A stretch of 64,000 nucleotides of DNA from an uncultured Holdemania sp. (lineage in GTDB: Bacteria > Bacillota_I > Bacilli_A > Erysipelotrichales > Erysipelotrichaceae). The notes beneath the pieces were generated by a model that saw only the letters and a list, made by a program, of their open reading frames with translations, ran no database searches and was not told where the DNA came from. The position numbers were made by a program, and so were the translations under genes. Location of the stretch: NCBI GenBank assembly GCA_904395815.1, contig CAJFOC010000024.1, forward strand, positions 1 through 64,000. Direction: 5' to 3'. Shown here one piece after another: positions 28,318 to 39,211 of the stretch; the first letter of the stretch is position 1; each line of letters begins with the position of its first letter.

Positions 28318-30486
28318 TCAATGACTCAGCTGTCTTGAATGGGCTTTGCTGTTCTTAGCATTGATTCTTTCAATTTCCTCGTTGATGATGTTGCCTAATG
28401 TCTTTTCGTCCAATTCAAGACTTTCCTTTGCCGCTTCCGATTGATCTGCGAAAGCGTCGAAAGCTGCCTGTTTTTCCGCCAATAAAGCGGTGATGCGCTC
28501 GTCTATGGTATTCTGGCAAAGCAGCCGGTACACGAGAACATTCCTGGTCTGGCCCATGCGATAAGCCCTGGAAATTGCCTGGTTTTCAATGGAAGGCTTA
28601 AACTGAGGTTCACACAGGATAACGACGCTTGCCGACTGGATGTTCAGCCCTGTACCGCCTGCCTGAATCTGTGCTAATAAAACAGTTCCATCCGGCGCAT
28701 GATCAAATTCGTCAATGATTTCCTGCCGCCTTTGAGGGGATACGGAACCGTTGATCGGAGCGGTACATTGAGGTCCCAGCAACAAAGAGATTTTACGGAT
28801 GGTATCCAGGAAAAAAGAAAACACGATTACTTTACGTCCTTCGGATTTTGCTTCCTCAATCAATTCCAGCATACGGCCTGCTTTGGAAGAGTGATGGAGG
28901 TTATCCACATTCCAGGATACACGTCGGGCTTCATGATAATGCCTGCCCAGGACCGCTTTTTCATAGATGGCTTCTTCTTCCGGAAGCAGCGTGCACCACT
29001 CCTGGTTTTCAATCAGTTCCGGCAGTTCGGTCAGCACATCGTCCCTCTTTCGGCGATAATAGACCGGAGCCACTTTTTTTCTGAACTGAGGGGCAGAGGC
29101 AAGCGAGACCATACCTTGTACTTGAGAAGCGACAGCAGGCTGAAGAATAGAAATAAGTTCGATCATCTCATCGACTTTGTTTTCCAGGGCGGTACCTGTC
29201 ATAAATAAGAGTCTGTGGGCATGTTCGGCCAGCTTTTTAACGTTGATGGTACGACGTGCCTGCGGATTTTTGATGTAATGCGCTTTATCCACGGTCAGCA
29301 TGGAAAAATGAAATCCGTCCTCCAGTTTAAAATAGCCTGTTGTCTCATAGGTCGTTACGGCTACACCGCCGCGTTGGATCCAGGAGCGCAGTGCCGCCAT
29401 TCGACCGGCGCCATGAACCTTGGTGACGGAAAGACGACTGTGTTTACAGACTTCCCGACACCAGTTTTCAATTACGCTGGCAGGACACACCACGACAAAA
29501 TGAGTAGCTCTTGTATTTCTCAGGGATACCATGGCGGCGATTGCCTGCACGGTTTTGCCCAGACCCATTTCATCCCCCAGCAAAACCCGTTCCTGGTGGA
29601 GAATATACTTAACTCCCCATTCCTGATAACGGCGCAGCTCACAAAGCAATCCATCCGGAAAAAAGCTTTCATCTTCAATTTCACGGGCAAGATCTTCCGG
29701 AAGTCCGTATACGGCATCATCGCTTCCCAGCAAACCAGGACGAACATCCTCCAGGATATTGAAAAAGCGGATGGAGCTTTCCGAAAAATCGTCCCAGGCG
29801 CTGCTGTCGGAAATTTCGTTGACTGAAATCAGGTCGCAGAGAGCGTTCTGAACCTGGGCCCCATATTCATTAGTCAGCAGGTTGTTCAGCAGATCGTACG
29901 CTTCCTGCGCTTTTTTCTTTTTGGCCTTGGAGGCGAATAACCACCGAAAATTACTTTGAGCGGGCGCAAGATCTTCCATGGCATAACGGATAGTATGGCT
30001 GTATTGTGCCAGCATGTGGCGGCAGAATTCCGCATGAGACAGACCCCGCCTATATCTGGAAATGGCCATCACCAGCTGTGTGGCCACGGGGGTTCTTTTA
30101 TCTGTGCTGAGACGAATCTTTATTCCTTTCTGAATCTGATCCGCCAGTTCATTGACTATCCGTTTGATTCCATAGGCGCTGTCTGTGCTGATACCATGAA
30201 CGGAACCGATGCTGTAGACCGGAGCCTCGAAGAGATCTGCTATCGTACAGAAACCCTCTTCCCGCAATGCTTTTACACGAAAGCCGCGCTTGTCCCGATT
30301 GATTTCTTCAACAGGGATTTCGTGGAGAATTTTGGCTGTTTCCTGCATTACAAAATGGTTGACTGTCTGTTCCATTTCAGCACGGTACTGCTCTGAGATT
30401 GTTTCTCCCGCCTCCAGTCGGGACAGGTAATTTTTATGTTTGTCGATTAACCGATTGACCTGGGAAGAGGTAAAAGGTCTGGCCAT
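28318..30486 (-). CDS. SNF2-family helicase-like ATPase with helix-hairpin-helix-like N-terminus
   Basis: GDEMGLGKTVQAIAA Walker A, QAISRAYRMGQTRNVLVYRLL motif VI; motif II reads VDKAH (see findings). Confidence 0.9.
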   Translation of the reverse strand: MARPFTSSQVNRLIDKHKNYLSRLEAGETISEQYRAEMEQTVNHFVMQETAKILHEIPVEEINRDKRGFRVKALREEGFCTIADLFEAPVYSIGSVHGISTDSAYGIKRIVNELADQIQKGIKIRLSTDKRTPVATQLVMAISRYRRGLSHAEFCRHMLAQYSHTIRYAMEDLAPAQSNFRWLFASKAKKKKAQEAYDLLNNLLTNEYGAQVQNALCDLISVNEISDSSAWDDFSESSIRFFNILEDVRPGLLGSDDAVYGLPEDLAREIEDESFFPDGLLCELRRYQEWGVKYILHQERVLLGDEMGLGKTVQAIAAMVSLRNTRATHFVVVCPASVIENWCREVCKHSRLSVTKVHGAGRMAALRSWIQRGGVAVTTYETTGYFKLEDGFHFSMLTVDKAHYIKNPQARRTINVKKLAEHAHRLLFMTGTALENKVDEMIELISILQPAVASQVQGMVSLASAPQFRKKVAPVYYRRKRDDVLTELPELIENQEWCTLLPEEEAIYEKAVLGRHYHEARRVSWNVDNLHHSSKAGRMLELIEEAKSEGRKVIVFSFFLDTIRKISLLLGPQCTAPINGSVSPQRRQEIIDEFDHAPDGTVLLAQIQAGGTGLNIQSASVVILCEPQFKPSIENQAISRAYRMGQTRNVLVYRLLCQNTIDERITALLAEKQAAFDAFADQSEAAKESLELDEKTLGNIINEEIERINAKNSKAHSRQLSH

Positions 30487-31011
30487 ATCTTACGCCTCCA
30501 GTTTCTTACAAGTCAGCAGCCTGTTCTGCGATTTTGCAGCTTCAGGCTCTGTTTCGATGGTTGCGGGTAACTCGCGAGGATGTTTGCGGCGAATGATACA
30601 GGTTTGTTCTTCTTTCTGGAAGAGCCGCTTTTCTGCAGTGTGACGGATGTTGGCAAAGGGGGTGGATCGGTTGGCGTCGTGTTGAAAACGGTATGGAGCG
30701 GCTCGCGGTATTCGTTAACTGAACATGCGATTTTCGTCTGTGTCCATGTGCTGTTGGCTTTTCCGATTGATAAGAATAGAGCTGGTCAACAGGCTTTGTC
30801 GTGCACAGTATAATGGATCCCTGTTTTTTCGTCAATGAAATGCCATGTCATTCCATGAGAAAGATGATTACCGCTTATTTGTTTAAATGAAGCACAGATC
30901 AGCCTGATGATATTTCGCGCAGGAGGGCAAAAACGAGAATCATCATTGTAAGTTGACAAAGAAGTTGATCGATCGACCACTCTTCTATCACGATTCCAAA
31001 AGAAAATAAAA

Positions 31012-31033
31012 ATCACCGGCCATGGCCGGTGAT
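31012..31033 (-). terminator. intrinsic terminator of nrdDG (perfect 22-bp palindrome)
   Basis: ATCACCGGCCATGGCCGGTGAT followed by TTTTATTTTCTTTT on minus. Confidence 0.75.
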
Positions 31034-31049
31034 GGAAAGAATCACAATC

Positions 31050-31580
31050 TCAGTTTGAGTCCAGGGTAAGAAGCTGGACTTTTCCTGTTAAAAGCGTGGC
31101 AGGCATATCGATCAGCCGCTGATTGCGGGAACCGCGGAAAACCAGCCGCAGGTCTTTCTGCGCTTCAATAAAGGGACCGTCAACCAGCACATCCAGCTGC
31201 TGCAGCAGCGTATCGGTCCATTCTGTCCGCCAGGGGCTGGGCTGCCAGAGGTCTGTTTCCAGCACCCCGCCGGTAAAACACCAGATTGTTTTGTGAGGCA
31301 GCCGGCTGCGAATCAGCTTCAGCAGCTCGCACACGTCTTTCTGATTTTCCGGTTCAAACGGTTCTCCCCCCAGCAAGGTGAAGCCGCTGATGAAATCCGG
31401 TTTCAAATCGTTCAGAATCTGTTCCGCCTGTTTTGACATAAAAGGCTGTCCATAACGGAAATCCCAGGTTTCCCGATTGAAACAGTTCGGACAGTGGTGA
31501 CGGCAGCCGGAAACAAACAGGGAAACCCGGACGCCGGGACCGTTGGCGATGTCGCGCCGCTTGATTTCTCCGTAATACAT
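31050..31580 (-). CDS. nrdG: anaerobic ribonucleoside-triphosphate reductase activating protein
   Basis: Radical-SAM cysteine cluster SGCRHHCPNCFN. Confidence 0.93.
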   Translation of the reverse strand: MYYGEIKRRDIANGPGVRVSLFVSGCRHHCPNCFNRETWDFRYGQPFMSKQAEQILNDLKPDFISGFTLLGGEPFEPENQKDVCELLKLIRSRLPHKTIWCFTGGVLETDLWQPSPWRTEWTDTLLQQLDVLVDGPFIEAQKDLRLVFRGSRNQRLIDMPATLLTGKVQLLTLDSN

Positions 31581-31583
31581 GAA

Positions 31584-33743
31584 TTACAGGTGTTCGACAC
31601 GATCGCGGATTTCTTCTGTCCGGCCCTGATTCCAGAACTGAGTGCCGATGTATCCGCAAGTACGGCGGGCGACATTGAGCTTGGACTGATCGGTGTTGCC
31701 GCAGTTCGGACATTTCCAGATCAGTTTGCCGTTTTCCTCTACGATTTCAATTTCCCGATCATATCCGCATTCCTGACAATAATCGCTCTTGGTGTTCAGT
31801 TCGGCATACATGATGTTGTCATAGATGAACTTCATGATGGCCAGCACGGCGTCGAGGTTGTTTTCCATGTTCGGCACTTCGACATAACTGATCGCGCCGC
31901 CGGTGGACAGCGCCTGGAACTGCGCTTCAAACGACAGTTTTTCAAACGCGTCGATCGGTTCGGTAACATGGACATGATAGCTGTTGGTGATGTAGCTTTT
32001 GTCCGTCACTCCCGGAATTACGCCGAAGCGTTTCTGCAGGCATTTGGCAAATTTGTAGGTTGTGCTTTCCAGCGGAGTGCCATAGATGCCAAAACCGATC
32101 GTCGTTTCCTTCTTCCAGCGGTCGCAGGCGTCGTTCATGTGCTTCATTACCTGCAGCGCAAACGGTGTGGCTTCTGGATCGGTGTGGGATTTGCCGGTCA
32201 TGTAGCGTACGCATTCGCACAGTCCGGCATATCCCAGAGAAATGGTCGAATAACCGCCGACCAGCAGTTTGTCGATCGGCTCTCCTTTTTTCAGCCGGGC
32301 AATCGCGCCATGCTGCCAGAGAATCGGAGCGGCATCGGAGAGCGTTCCTTTCAGCCGGTTGTGGCGGCACATCAGCGCTTTGTAGCACAGCTGCAGCCGT
32401 TCGTCAAAAATCTTCCAGAACTGATCCATGTCTCCCTTGGAGGACAGCGCTACATCGACCAGATTGATGGTCACGACACCCTGATTGAAACGCCCGTAGA
32501 ATTTATAGTTGCCGTTTTCATCTTTCCACGGGCTGAGGTTGCTGCGGCAGCCCATGACAGGGAAGCAGTTGCCTTCCTTCAGCTCTTTCATCTTCTTTTC
32601 CGAAATGTAATCCGGAACCATACGCTTGGCCGTGCATTTGGCCGCCAGTTTGGTCAGATAATAATAAGGAGAATCTTCGTGGATGTTGTCTTCTTCCAGC
32701 ACGTAGATCAGCTTCGGGAAAGCCGGCGTAATCCAGACGCCCTGTTCGTTTTTAACGCCCTGATAGCGCTGCTTCAGCGTTTCCTCAATGATCAGCGCCA
32801 GGTCTTTTTTCTCCTGTTCGTTTTTTGCTTCATTCAGATACATGAAGACGGTGACAAACGGCGCCTGACCGTTGGTCGTCATCAGGGTTACGACCTGATA
32901 CTGAATGGTCTGCACGCCTTTGCGGATCTCTTCCAGTAACCGCCGCTCAACGACGTCGTTCATCTGCTGCTCGGATACGGTCACGCCGAATTCCTTCAGC
33001 TCCTGCTGCAGTTCGCTGCGAATTTTATCCCGCGACACCTGAACAAACGGCGCCAGATGCGCCAGCGAGATGCTTTGACCGCCGTATTGATTGGAAGCGA
33101 CCTGAGCGATGATCTGGGTGGCGATGTTGCAGGAAGTTGAGAAACTGTGCGGTTTTTCGATCATGGTATCGGAGATCACAGTGCCGTTTTGCAGCATGTC
33201 TTCCAGATTGACCAGATCGCAGTTGTGCATGTGCTGGGCATAATAGTCCATGTCATGAAAATGAATGATTCCCTGTTCATGCGCTTCGACGATATCCTGC
33301 GGCAGCAACAAACGGCGGGTCAGATCCTTGCTGACTTCACCGGCCATGTAATCGCGCTGGACGCTGTTGACCGTCGGGTTCTTGTTGGAGTTTTCCTGCT
33401 TGGCTTCTTCGTTGTTGCATTCAATCAGCGTCAGAATCTGATTGTCCGTCGTGTTGGCCTTGCGGACCAGTGAACGGGTATAGCGGTAGCGAATGTAACG
33501 CTTGGCTACCTCAAAAGCCTGATGCGACATCAGCTGAGTTTCGACCATCTCCTGAATTTCCTCTACCGACAGGGCGCGGCGCATCTGGGCGCAGGCCTCC
33601 TCGATGGTGCAGGCGATGTCATGAATCACCTCGTCGCTCAGCTCCGGCTGACCGGTGCCGGCCAGGTTGGCTTTGCTGATGGCGCGTTCGATTTTGGTTT
33701 TGTCAAATTCGGCTTCCATGCCATTGCGCTTGATAATTTTCAA
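31584..33743 (-). CDS. nrdD: anaerobic ribonucleoside-triphosphate reductase, large subunit
   Basis: RRTCGYIGTQFWNQGRTEEIRDRV glycyl-radical loop, CxxC zinc site; TTG start (LKIIKRNGMEAEFD) at 33743 with AGAGAGGA RBS more plausible than the ATG at 33809. Confidence 0.93.
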   Translation of the reverse strand: MKIIKRNGMEAEFDKTKIERAISKANLAGTGQPELSDEVIHDIACTIEEACAQMRRALSVEEIQEMVETQLMSHQAFEVAKRYIRYRYTRSLVRKANTTDNQILTLIECNNEEAKQENSNKNPTVNSVQRDYMAGEVSKDLTRRLLLPQDIVEAHEQGIIHFHDMDYYAQHMHNCDLVNLEDMLQNGTVISDTMIEKPHSFSTSCNIATQIIAQVASNQYGGQSISLAHLAPFVQVSRDKIRSELQQELKEFGVTVSEQQMNDVVERRLLEEIRKGVQTIQYQVVTLMTTNGQAPFVTVFMYLNEAKNEQEKKDLALIIEETLKQRYQGVKNEQGVWITPAFPKLIYVLEEDNIHEDSPYYYLTKLAAKCTAKRMVPDYISEKKMKELKEGNCFPVMGCRSNLSPWKDENGNYKFYGRFNQGVVTINLVDVALSSKGDMDQFWKIFDERLQLCYKALMCRHNRLKGTLSDAAPILWQHGAIARLKKGEPIDKLLVGGYSTISLGYAGLCECVRYMTGKSHTDPEATPFALQVMKHMNDACDRWKKETTIGFGIYGTPLESTTYKFAKCLQKRFGVIPGVTDKSYITNSYHVHVTEPIDAFEKLSFEAQFQALSTGGAISYVEVPNMENNLDAVLAIMKFIYDNIMYAELNTKSDYCQECGYDREIEIVEENGKLIWKCPNCGNTDQSKLNVARRTCGYIGTQFWNQGRTEEIRDRVEHL

Positions 33744-34064
33744 ACCCGGGTTCCTCTCTTTCTGCTCTTGTTTATGGAACTGCCGGCAGCATGATCTGAA
33801 CAACATCACCCCGGCAGGATTGGACCATTGTCTTAATCATAAACCAACGGCGGTCAAAAAGAAACAAGGACGCCCGAAAAAAATTGACTGTCCCGAATGA
33901 CAGCGAAACGCTGCCGCGTTATACAGGGCGGTTTTCCGGGACGGCTGACGAAATGGAAATTTCTGCCTTTGCCAGAGCGGTGCAGCGTAACTTCCGCAAG
34001 GGCGGGGGTAGCATCCGCACCGCCTTCACGGTATAATAAAGAAAAAAGAAAAGGATGAGGTGTC

Positions 34065-34514
34065 ATGCAGAGTCAGCGGGAGTTTCCGTGTTCGGATCTC
34101 CAGTTCTTTAATTATATAGCCCGTCGGATCTGCCGGGATGTTCAGATGGAAACCGGCAGGAAGATCGAACTGAGACAGCTGGAAGAAGGATTCCAGTATG
34201 AGAAGAAGGTACAGATCACGCAGCGAAGGAAGATTGTGGGCCGGATGACGGTAAGCGTGTTTCAGCGGCCTTCCTGTATCCGTCTGGAATATGAGATGGA
34301 AGACGGAACTCAGACGCAGGATTATCAGATCCGCCCCTTGCAGCGAGGGTGTCAGGTGTTGTATCAGGAACGGTTTCATGCCCGTCAGATTTCCCGCAAG
34401 CTGATGAGCGCAGTCAATGAACAGCTGCGGGGAAAGACTCATCGGCGGAAAATGGAAGAGATGATGAACAGCTGGGAGAAAGAGATCCGTCAGCTGTATT
34501 CATCACACTTCTGA
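34065..34514 (+). CDS. hypothetical protein, DUF3284-like
   Basis: 149 aa; domain guess weak. Confidence 0.65.
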   Translation: MQSQREFPCSDLQFFNYIARRICRDVQMETGRKIELRQLEEGFQYEKKVQITQRRKIVGRMTVSVFQRPSCIRLEYEMEDGTQTQDYQIRPLQRGCQVLYQERFHARQISRKLMSAVNEQLRGKTHRRKMEEMMNSWEKEIRQLYSSHF

Positions 34515-34558
34515 GCAGGCGCAATAGTATGGTAATAGAAGGAAAGGAGCCCAACGGA

Positions 34559-35821
34559 ATGGAAGAAGTGTTTAAAATTGAAGGAAGGCATCCGCTGAAG
34601 GGAGAAGTCCGAATCAGCGGGGCGAAAAATGCGACGGTCGCGCTGATCCCGGCTTCAATTCTGGCCGGCGGTCCGGTGACGATCTGCGGCGTGCCGGATA
34701 TCGCGGATGTGGAATCCCTGGCGGTTCTTCTGAAGGAACTTCATGTGGAAGTGGTCCACAAGGATCGCGGACACCTGGTGATTGATCCGACCGGCATGCG
34801 CAACATCCCGCTGGTGCATCCGGCGGTAACCCGGTTACGAGCTTCCTATTATTTTATGGGGGCGCTGTTAGGAAAATACCGGCAGGTCAAAATCAAGATG
34901 TCCGGCGGCTGTTATCTGGGGCCCAGACCGATCGACCTGCATCTGAAAGGGTTTGAGGCATTGGGCGCGACCATCGATTATCAGAAGGGCTGTTATGAGA
35001 TCCGGGCTGAGGAGCTGGTCGGCACCAAAATCTTTCTGGATATTTCTTCTGTGGGCGCGACGATCAACATCATGATGGCGGCCGTCTATGCCAGAGGACG
35101 CACGACCATTGAAAACGCGGCCAAGGAGCCGGAGATCATTGATGTGGCGACGCTGCTGAACAAAATGGGAGCGCAGATTCGCGGCGCCGGCACCAATGTG
35201 ATTACCATCGACGGAGTGACGTCGCTGTCAGGCTGTTTTCATGAGATCATTCCGGATCGGATCGAGGCGGGAACGTTCATCATCATGGCGGCCGCGGCGG
35301 CGGAACAGATGAAAATTGCCAACATCATTCCGCAGCATCTGGAATCGCTGTTATCCAAGCTGCAGGAAATGGGCGTGGATATGGAAGTGGATGTGGATTG
35401 CGTGACGATTCGGGGCGGCCGGAAGCTGCAGGGCGTGGATATCAAGACATTGCCTTATCCGGGGTTTGCGACCGATCTGCAGCAGCCGCTTTCGGCGCTG
35501 CTGACTCAGGCGGAAGGCAAGTCCACGATCCGGGAAACGATTTATCCGGAACGGTTCAAGCACTGTCTTGAGCTGCAGCGGATGGGCGCCAACATCACAG
35601 TCGGTCAGGGCAGCTGTACGATTGAGGGCATCACCCCGCTGTATGGCGACCGGGTGACGGCGACCGATTTGCGCTGCGGAGCGAGTCTGGTGGTGGCCGG
35701 CTTGCTGGCGGAGGGCATCACGGAAATTCATGAGATTTATCATATCGAACGCGGATACGATAATCTCGATGGCAAGCTGCGGGCGCTGGGCGCGAAAATC
35801 TGGCGCGAACGCGTGCAGTAA
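34559..35821 (+). CDS. murA: UDP-N-acetylglucosamine 1-carboxyvinyltransferase
   Basis: [23 protein letters not shown] catalytic-Cys loop; EPT-type repeats. Confidence 0.94.
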   Translation: MEEVFKIEGRHPLKGEVRISGAKNATVALIPASILAGGPVTICGVPDIADVESLAVLLKELHVEVVHKDRGHLVIDPTGMRNIPLVHPAVTRLRASYYFMGALLGKYRQVKIKMSGGCYLGPRPIDLHLKGFEALGATIDYQKGCYEIRAEELVGTKIFLDISSVGATINIMMAAVYARGRTTIENAAKEPEIIDVATLLNKMGAQIRGAGTNVITIDGVTSLSGCFHEIIPDRIEAGTFIIMAAAAAEQMKIANIIPQHLESLLSKLQEMGVDMEVDVDCVTIRGGRKLQGVDIKTLPYPGFATDLQQPLSALLTQAEGKSTIRETIYPERFKHCLELQRMGANITVGQGSCTIEGITPLYGDRVTATDLRCGASLVVAGLLAEGITEIHEIYHIERGYDNLDGKLRALGAKIWRERVQ

Positions 35822-35836
35822 AACCGGAATTCTGCA

Positions 35837-35867
35837 GGACGCAGGGAAAAGCCCGGCGTCCTTTTTT
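35837..35867 (+). terminator. intrinsic terminator of murA
   Basis: GGACGC...GCGTCC TTTTTT. Confidence 0.75.
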
Positions 35868-36108
35868 GCCTTCTGAGCCGCAGCGCGAAAAGAAGCGGGG
35901 CAGAAGCGGTTTCCATGATCGCAGTCAATATAAAATAAGGAACAGGATTGTCAGCGAAAGGGCTTTGTCAGATTGCGATTAGGACATCGATGACAAATGA
36001 AAGGGATTGTCATGACTTTTGACAGGTCGGTCCGGTTGTCACTTTTGAAACGGGAAAAAAAGAACTATGATAAAGATGAAATCAGAAAGAGATCTGATCA
36101 AGGGAGTG

Positions 36109-36648
36109 ATGAAATTGAAAAACTCAATGACACGTGTTTTGTGGATCATCGCGGGAATTCTTCTGATTCTCTCCGGTGTGACCTTGTTGCTGAATCCGGA
36201 AGTTTCGCTGTTGTCCATGGCGGGAATGATCGGTTTTGTCATTCTGCTTTCCGGTATTTTTGATCTGGCCATTTACTTCAGTTTCAGCAAGTCGATGCTG
36301 GGCGCCGGATGGCAGTTATTGGATGGCATTCTCGGAGTGATCATCGGCTTCATGTTTATATTAAACAATGTGCTGGTGGCGGCGGTCTTACCGTACATCT
36401 TCGGCATGTGGATTCTGTTTTCCGGCGTTTCCAAAATCGTCAGCGGTTTTGATTTGAAGAAACTTGGCTTTTCGAAGTGGGGCTGGATCGTGGCTCTGGG
36501 CGTGTTAATGACGGGGGTCGGTGTGATCAGCTTCTGCAGACCGGTGCTGAGCGCGGTGGCGCTGTCGGCGCTGCTGGCGATCGGTCTGATTGCCGAAGGC
36601 GTGCATGCGATTTTCCGGGGATTGGTTTATCGCGGTTTCTGGCTGTAA
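36109..36648 (+). CDS. HdeD/DUF308 family membrane protein
   Basis: Repeated TM hairpins, [18 protein letters not shown] motif. Confidence 0.8.
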   Translation: MKLKNSMTRVLWIIAGILLILSGVTLLLNPEVSLLSMAGMIGFVILLSGIFDLAIYFSFSKSMLGAGWQLLDGILGVIIGFMFILNNVLVAAVLPYIFGMWILFSGVSKIVSGFDLKKLGFSKWGWIVALGVLMTGVGVISFCRPVLSAVALSALLAIGLIAEGVHAIFRGLVYRGFWL

Positions 36649-36875
36649 ATCGGATTCAGAAAGCCAGACAAAACAAGCTCTTCCTTTTCTTTCAGAAGGG
36701 AGAGCCTTTTTGGTTAAGGGAAAAACGGTTTATGTTGTTTTCCGGCTCTTTTTCACTTTGGATAAGCGATTTATTGAATAAAATGGGATTGCATTCAAAA
36801 ACGGGTTATGCTAAGATATATGAGCACTTACTTTGGATCCGAAGGCGATTCAAGGCGGAAGGAGAGAAAACGAAC

Positions 36876-37082
36876 ATGAAAAAAGGCATTCACCCGAATT
36901 ATCAGAAGACCAAGGTGACCTGCACAACCTGCGGAAGCACGTTTGAAACCGGTTCTGTGAAAAAGGACATCCGTGTCGATACCTGCTCAAACTGCCATCC
37001 GTTCTTTACCGGAAGACAGCGTTTCGCGGCAGCTCAGGGCCGGATTGAGAAGTTCAATCAGAAGTACGGACTCAAGAAATAA
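36876..37082 (+). CDS. rpmE: 50S ribosomal protein L31 (zinc-binding, C+ type)
   Basis: [23 protein letters not shown]...[12 protein letters not shown]. Confidence 0.95.
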   Translation: MKKGIHPNYQKTKVTCTTCGSTFETGSVKKDIRVDTCSNCHPFFTGRQRFAAAQGRIEKFNQKYGLKK

Positions 37083-37215
37083 GAAACGGCAGATTCAGCA
37101 AAGAGGGCGGTACCGCCTTCTTTTCTTTTGCCGGCCGGCATCGACATCTGGAAACACGGCGCTGATTCCTGTACAATAGATAAGAAGTAAGAAAAGGAAC
37201 AGGAGAGGAAAAGGC

Positions 37216-37821
37216 ATGATGTATCATCAGTACCGGCCGGGATATGTGGAAGTCATTTCCGGCTGTATGTTTGCGGGGAAGACGGAGGAACTGATCCGCC
37301 GGATCAAGGTTCTGGAATTTGCGAAAAAGAAAGTCATGGTCTTCAAACCGGCTATCGACAATCGTTACAGCGAGACACGGGTCGTTTCTCATGCCGGCAG
37401 CTCAGTGGAAAGCATCGTTGTCGGCAGCGCCTGTGAGATCGTGGAGCATGTGGAGGCGCAGACCGATGTGATCGCGATCGACGAGGTGCAGTTTTTCGAT
37501 GAGGATATCATTGAGATCTGCGATTACTATGCCAAGCGGGGCAAGCGGGTGATGGCGGCCGGTCTGGACATGGACTTTCGAGGCGAACCGTTTGGCGTCA
37601 TGCCGGTTTTGATTACCAAGGCGGAATTTGTCACCAAGCTGACCGCGGTATGTACAGTGTGCGGGGCTCCGGCGACCCGGACGCAGCGGCTGGTCAACGG
37701 GGAGCCGGCCAGCTATGATGATCCGGTCATTCTGGTGGGGGCGGCGGAAAGCTATGAAGCGCGCTGCCGTCATTGTCACCAGGTCAGAAACCGGCCGTCC
37801 CATCTGGGGTTGCCGCTATGA
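37216..37821 (+). CDS. tdk: thymidine kinase
   Basis: [18 protein letters not shown]-loop; [11 protein letters not shown]; CxxC zinc site. Confidence 0.95.
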   Translation: MMYHQYRPGYVEVISGCMFAGKTEELIRRIKVLEFAKKKVMVFKPAIDNRYSETRVVSHAGSSVESIVVGSACEIVEHVEAQTDVIAIDEVQFFDEDIIEICDYYAKRGKRVMAAGLDMDFRGEPFGVMPVLITKAEFVTKLTAVCTVCGAPATRTQRLVNGEPASYDDPVILVGAAESYEARCRHCHQVRNRPSHLGLPL

Positions 37822-39197
37822 GCAGCCGCTTTCGAAAAAGGTGGCTGGGACCGCCGTCATTTTATAAAAAGGTACTGGTGATTTCCGTGCCGCTGGCGCT
37901 GCAGCAACTGCTCAACAGCGCGATGGGCATCACTGACAGCATCATGGTTTCCTGGATTGGGCAGGTCAGCGCGGTAGGAACGGCCGCTCAGCTGGAAAAT
38001 CTGATGATGACCGTCGGATTCGGCGTGGCCAGCGGCGCCGGGATTTTCATGTCGCAGTTCTTTGGCCGTCACGATCTGGCTGGCGAACGCAAGGCGTTTG
38101 GCCTGGGACTGATTCTGAGTCTGATCAACGCGCTGGTCTGGATGATGGCGGCGCGGCTGCTGGGCCGGCAGATTATGAGCTTTTACATTCAGGATCCGGC
38201 GGTGATTGAATCCGCGCTGCAGTATCTGAACATCGCGATGATTTCCTACCTGCCGGGTGCGCTGATCACGATGTTTTCCTTTGCCTATCGCTGCATTCAG
38301 AAAACGCATGTGCCGATGCTGATCGGGTTGTGCAGCATGGTGGTCAACGTCGTGCTGAATTATTGCCTGATTTTCGGCCATTTCGGTTTTCCACAGCTGG
38401 GAGTAAGGGGCGCGGCGCTGGGAACCTTGTGCGCTCAGTGTACCGGGTTGCTGATCCATGGAATCTATGCCTGGCGGACGCATCAGCCGTTTGTCGGCAC
38501 ACCGGGGCAGATGTTTGCCATCCGTGCTGATTTCGCGGTGCCGGTATTGCGGAGAGCCTGGCCGCTGATTGTCAACGAGCTGCTGTTTGGCTTTGGCAAC
38601 ACGCTGTATATCCGGGCTTTTGGACGGCTGGGAACGGAAGCGATGGATGCGTATTATGTCGGCAATCAGATTTCCAATATGTTTTTCTTTATCGTTCAGG
38701 GGCTCAACAGCGCCAACGGCGCGATTCTCGGCGCTTCGCTGGGCAAGGGCGATCTGACGCTGGCCAGACAGCAGGGAAACTGGTTTGTGGCGCTGGCGGT
38801 CGTGCTGTCCGCGCTGTCTTCGGTGCTGATTCTGACTTTCGCTCAGCCGATGGTCAGTCTGTTCGGCTTGCAGAATCCGCGGGTATTTCAGGATGCGGTC
38901 TTGATCGTACGGATTTTCTCGCTGCGCATTTCCCTGCGGATGTTCAATGTACTTGTGTTTTCCGCGCTCAGAGCTGGCGGGGATTCCAAATATCTGGCAT
39001 TTCTGGATGCCGGAATCATGTGGCTTGTCGGCCTGCCGCTGGCCTTTGTGCTGGTGGAAGGTTTCCATCTGACCAGTATCGCGCTGGTCTTCCTGATCAT
39101 CCAGGTCGAACAGCTCGTCCGGATGGTGATCGGGCTGAAACGGTATTTCAAAGGAGTCTGGCTGGTCGATCTGACCCGCGAGGTCAAAACGGTTTAA
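37818..39197 (+). CDS. MATE family efflux transporter
   Basis: 12-TM MatE pattern; start MSSRFRKRW overlapping tdk stop. Confidence 0.9.
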   Translation: MSSRFRKRWLGPPSFYKKVLVISVPLALQQLLNSAMGITDSIMVSWIGQVSAVGTAAQLENLMMTVGFGVASGAGIFMSQFFGRHDLAGERKAFGLGLILSLINALVWMMAARLLGRQIMSFYIQDPAVIESALQYLNIAMISYLPGALITMFSFAYRCIQKTHVPMLIGLCSMVVNVVLNYCLIFGHFGFPQLGVRGAALGTLCAQCTGLLIHGIYAWRTHQPFVGTPGQMFAIRADFAVPVLRRAWPLIVNELLFGFGNTLYIRAFGRLGTEAMDAYYVGNQISNMFFFIVQGLNSANGAILGASLGKGDLTLARQQGNWFVALAVVLSALSSVLILTFAQPMVSLFGLQNPRVFQDAVLIVRIFSLRISLRMFNVLVFSALRAGGDSKYLAFLDAGIMWLVGLPLAFVLVEGFHLTSIALVFLIIQVEQLVRMVIGLKRYFKGVWLVDLTREVKTV

Positions 39198-39211
39198 AGG
39201 AGGAATAGGAT

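Noticed and set aside
31494-32939. 481-aa plus-strand ORF opposite nrdD
   Set aside because: Antisense shadow of nrdD; no family resemblance or RBS-supported start.
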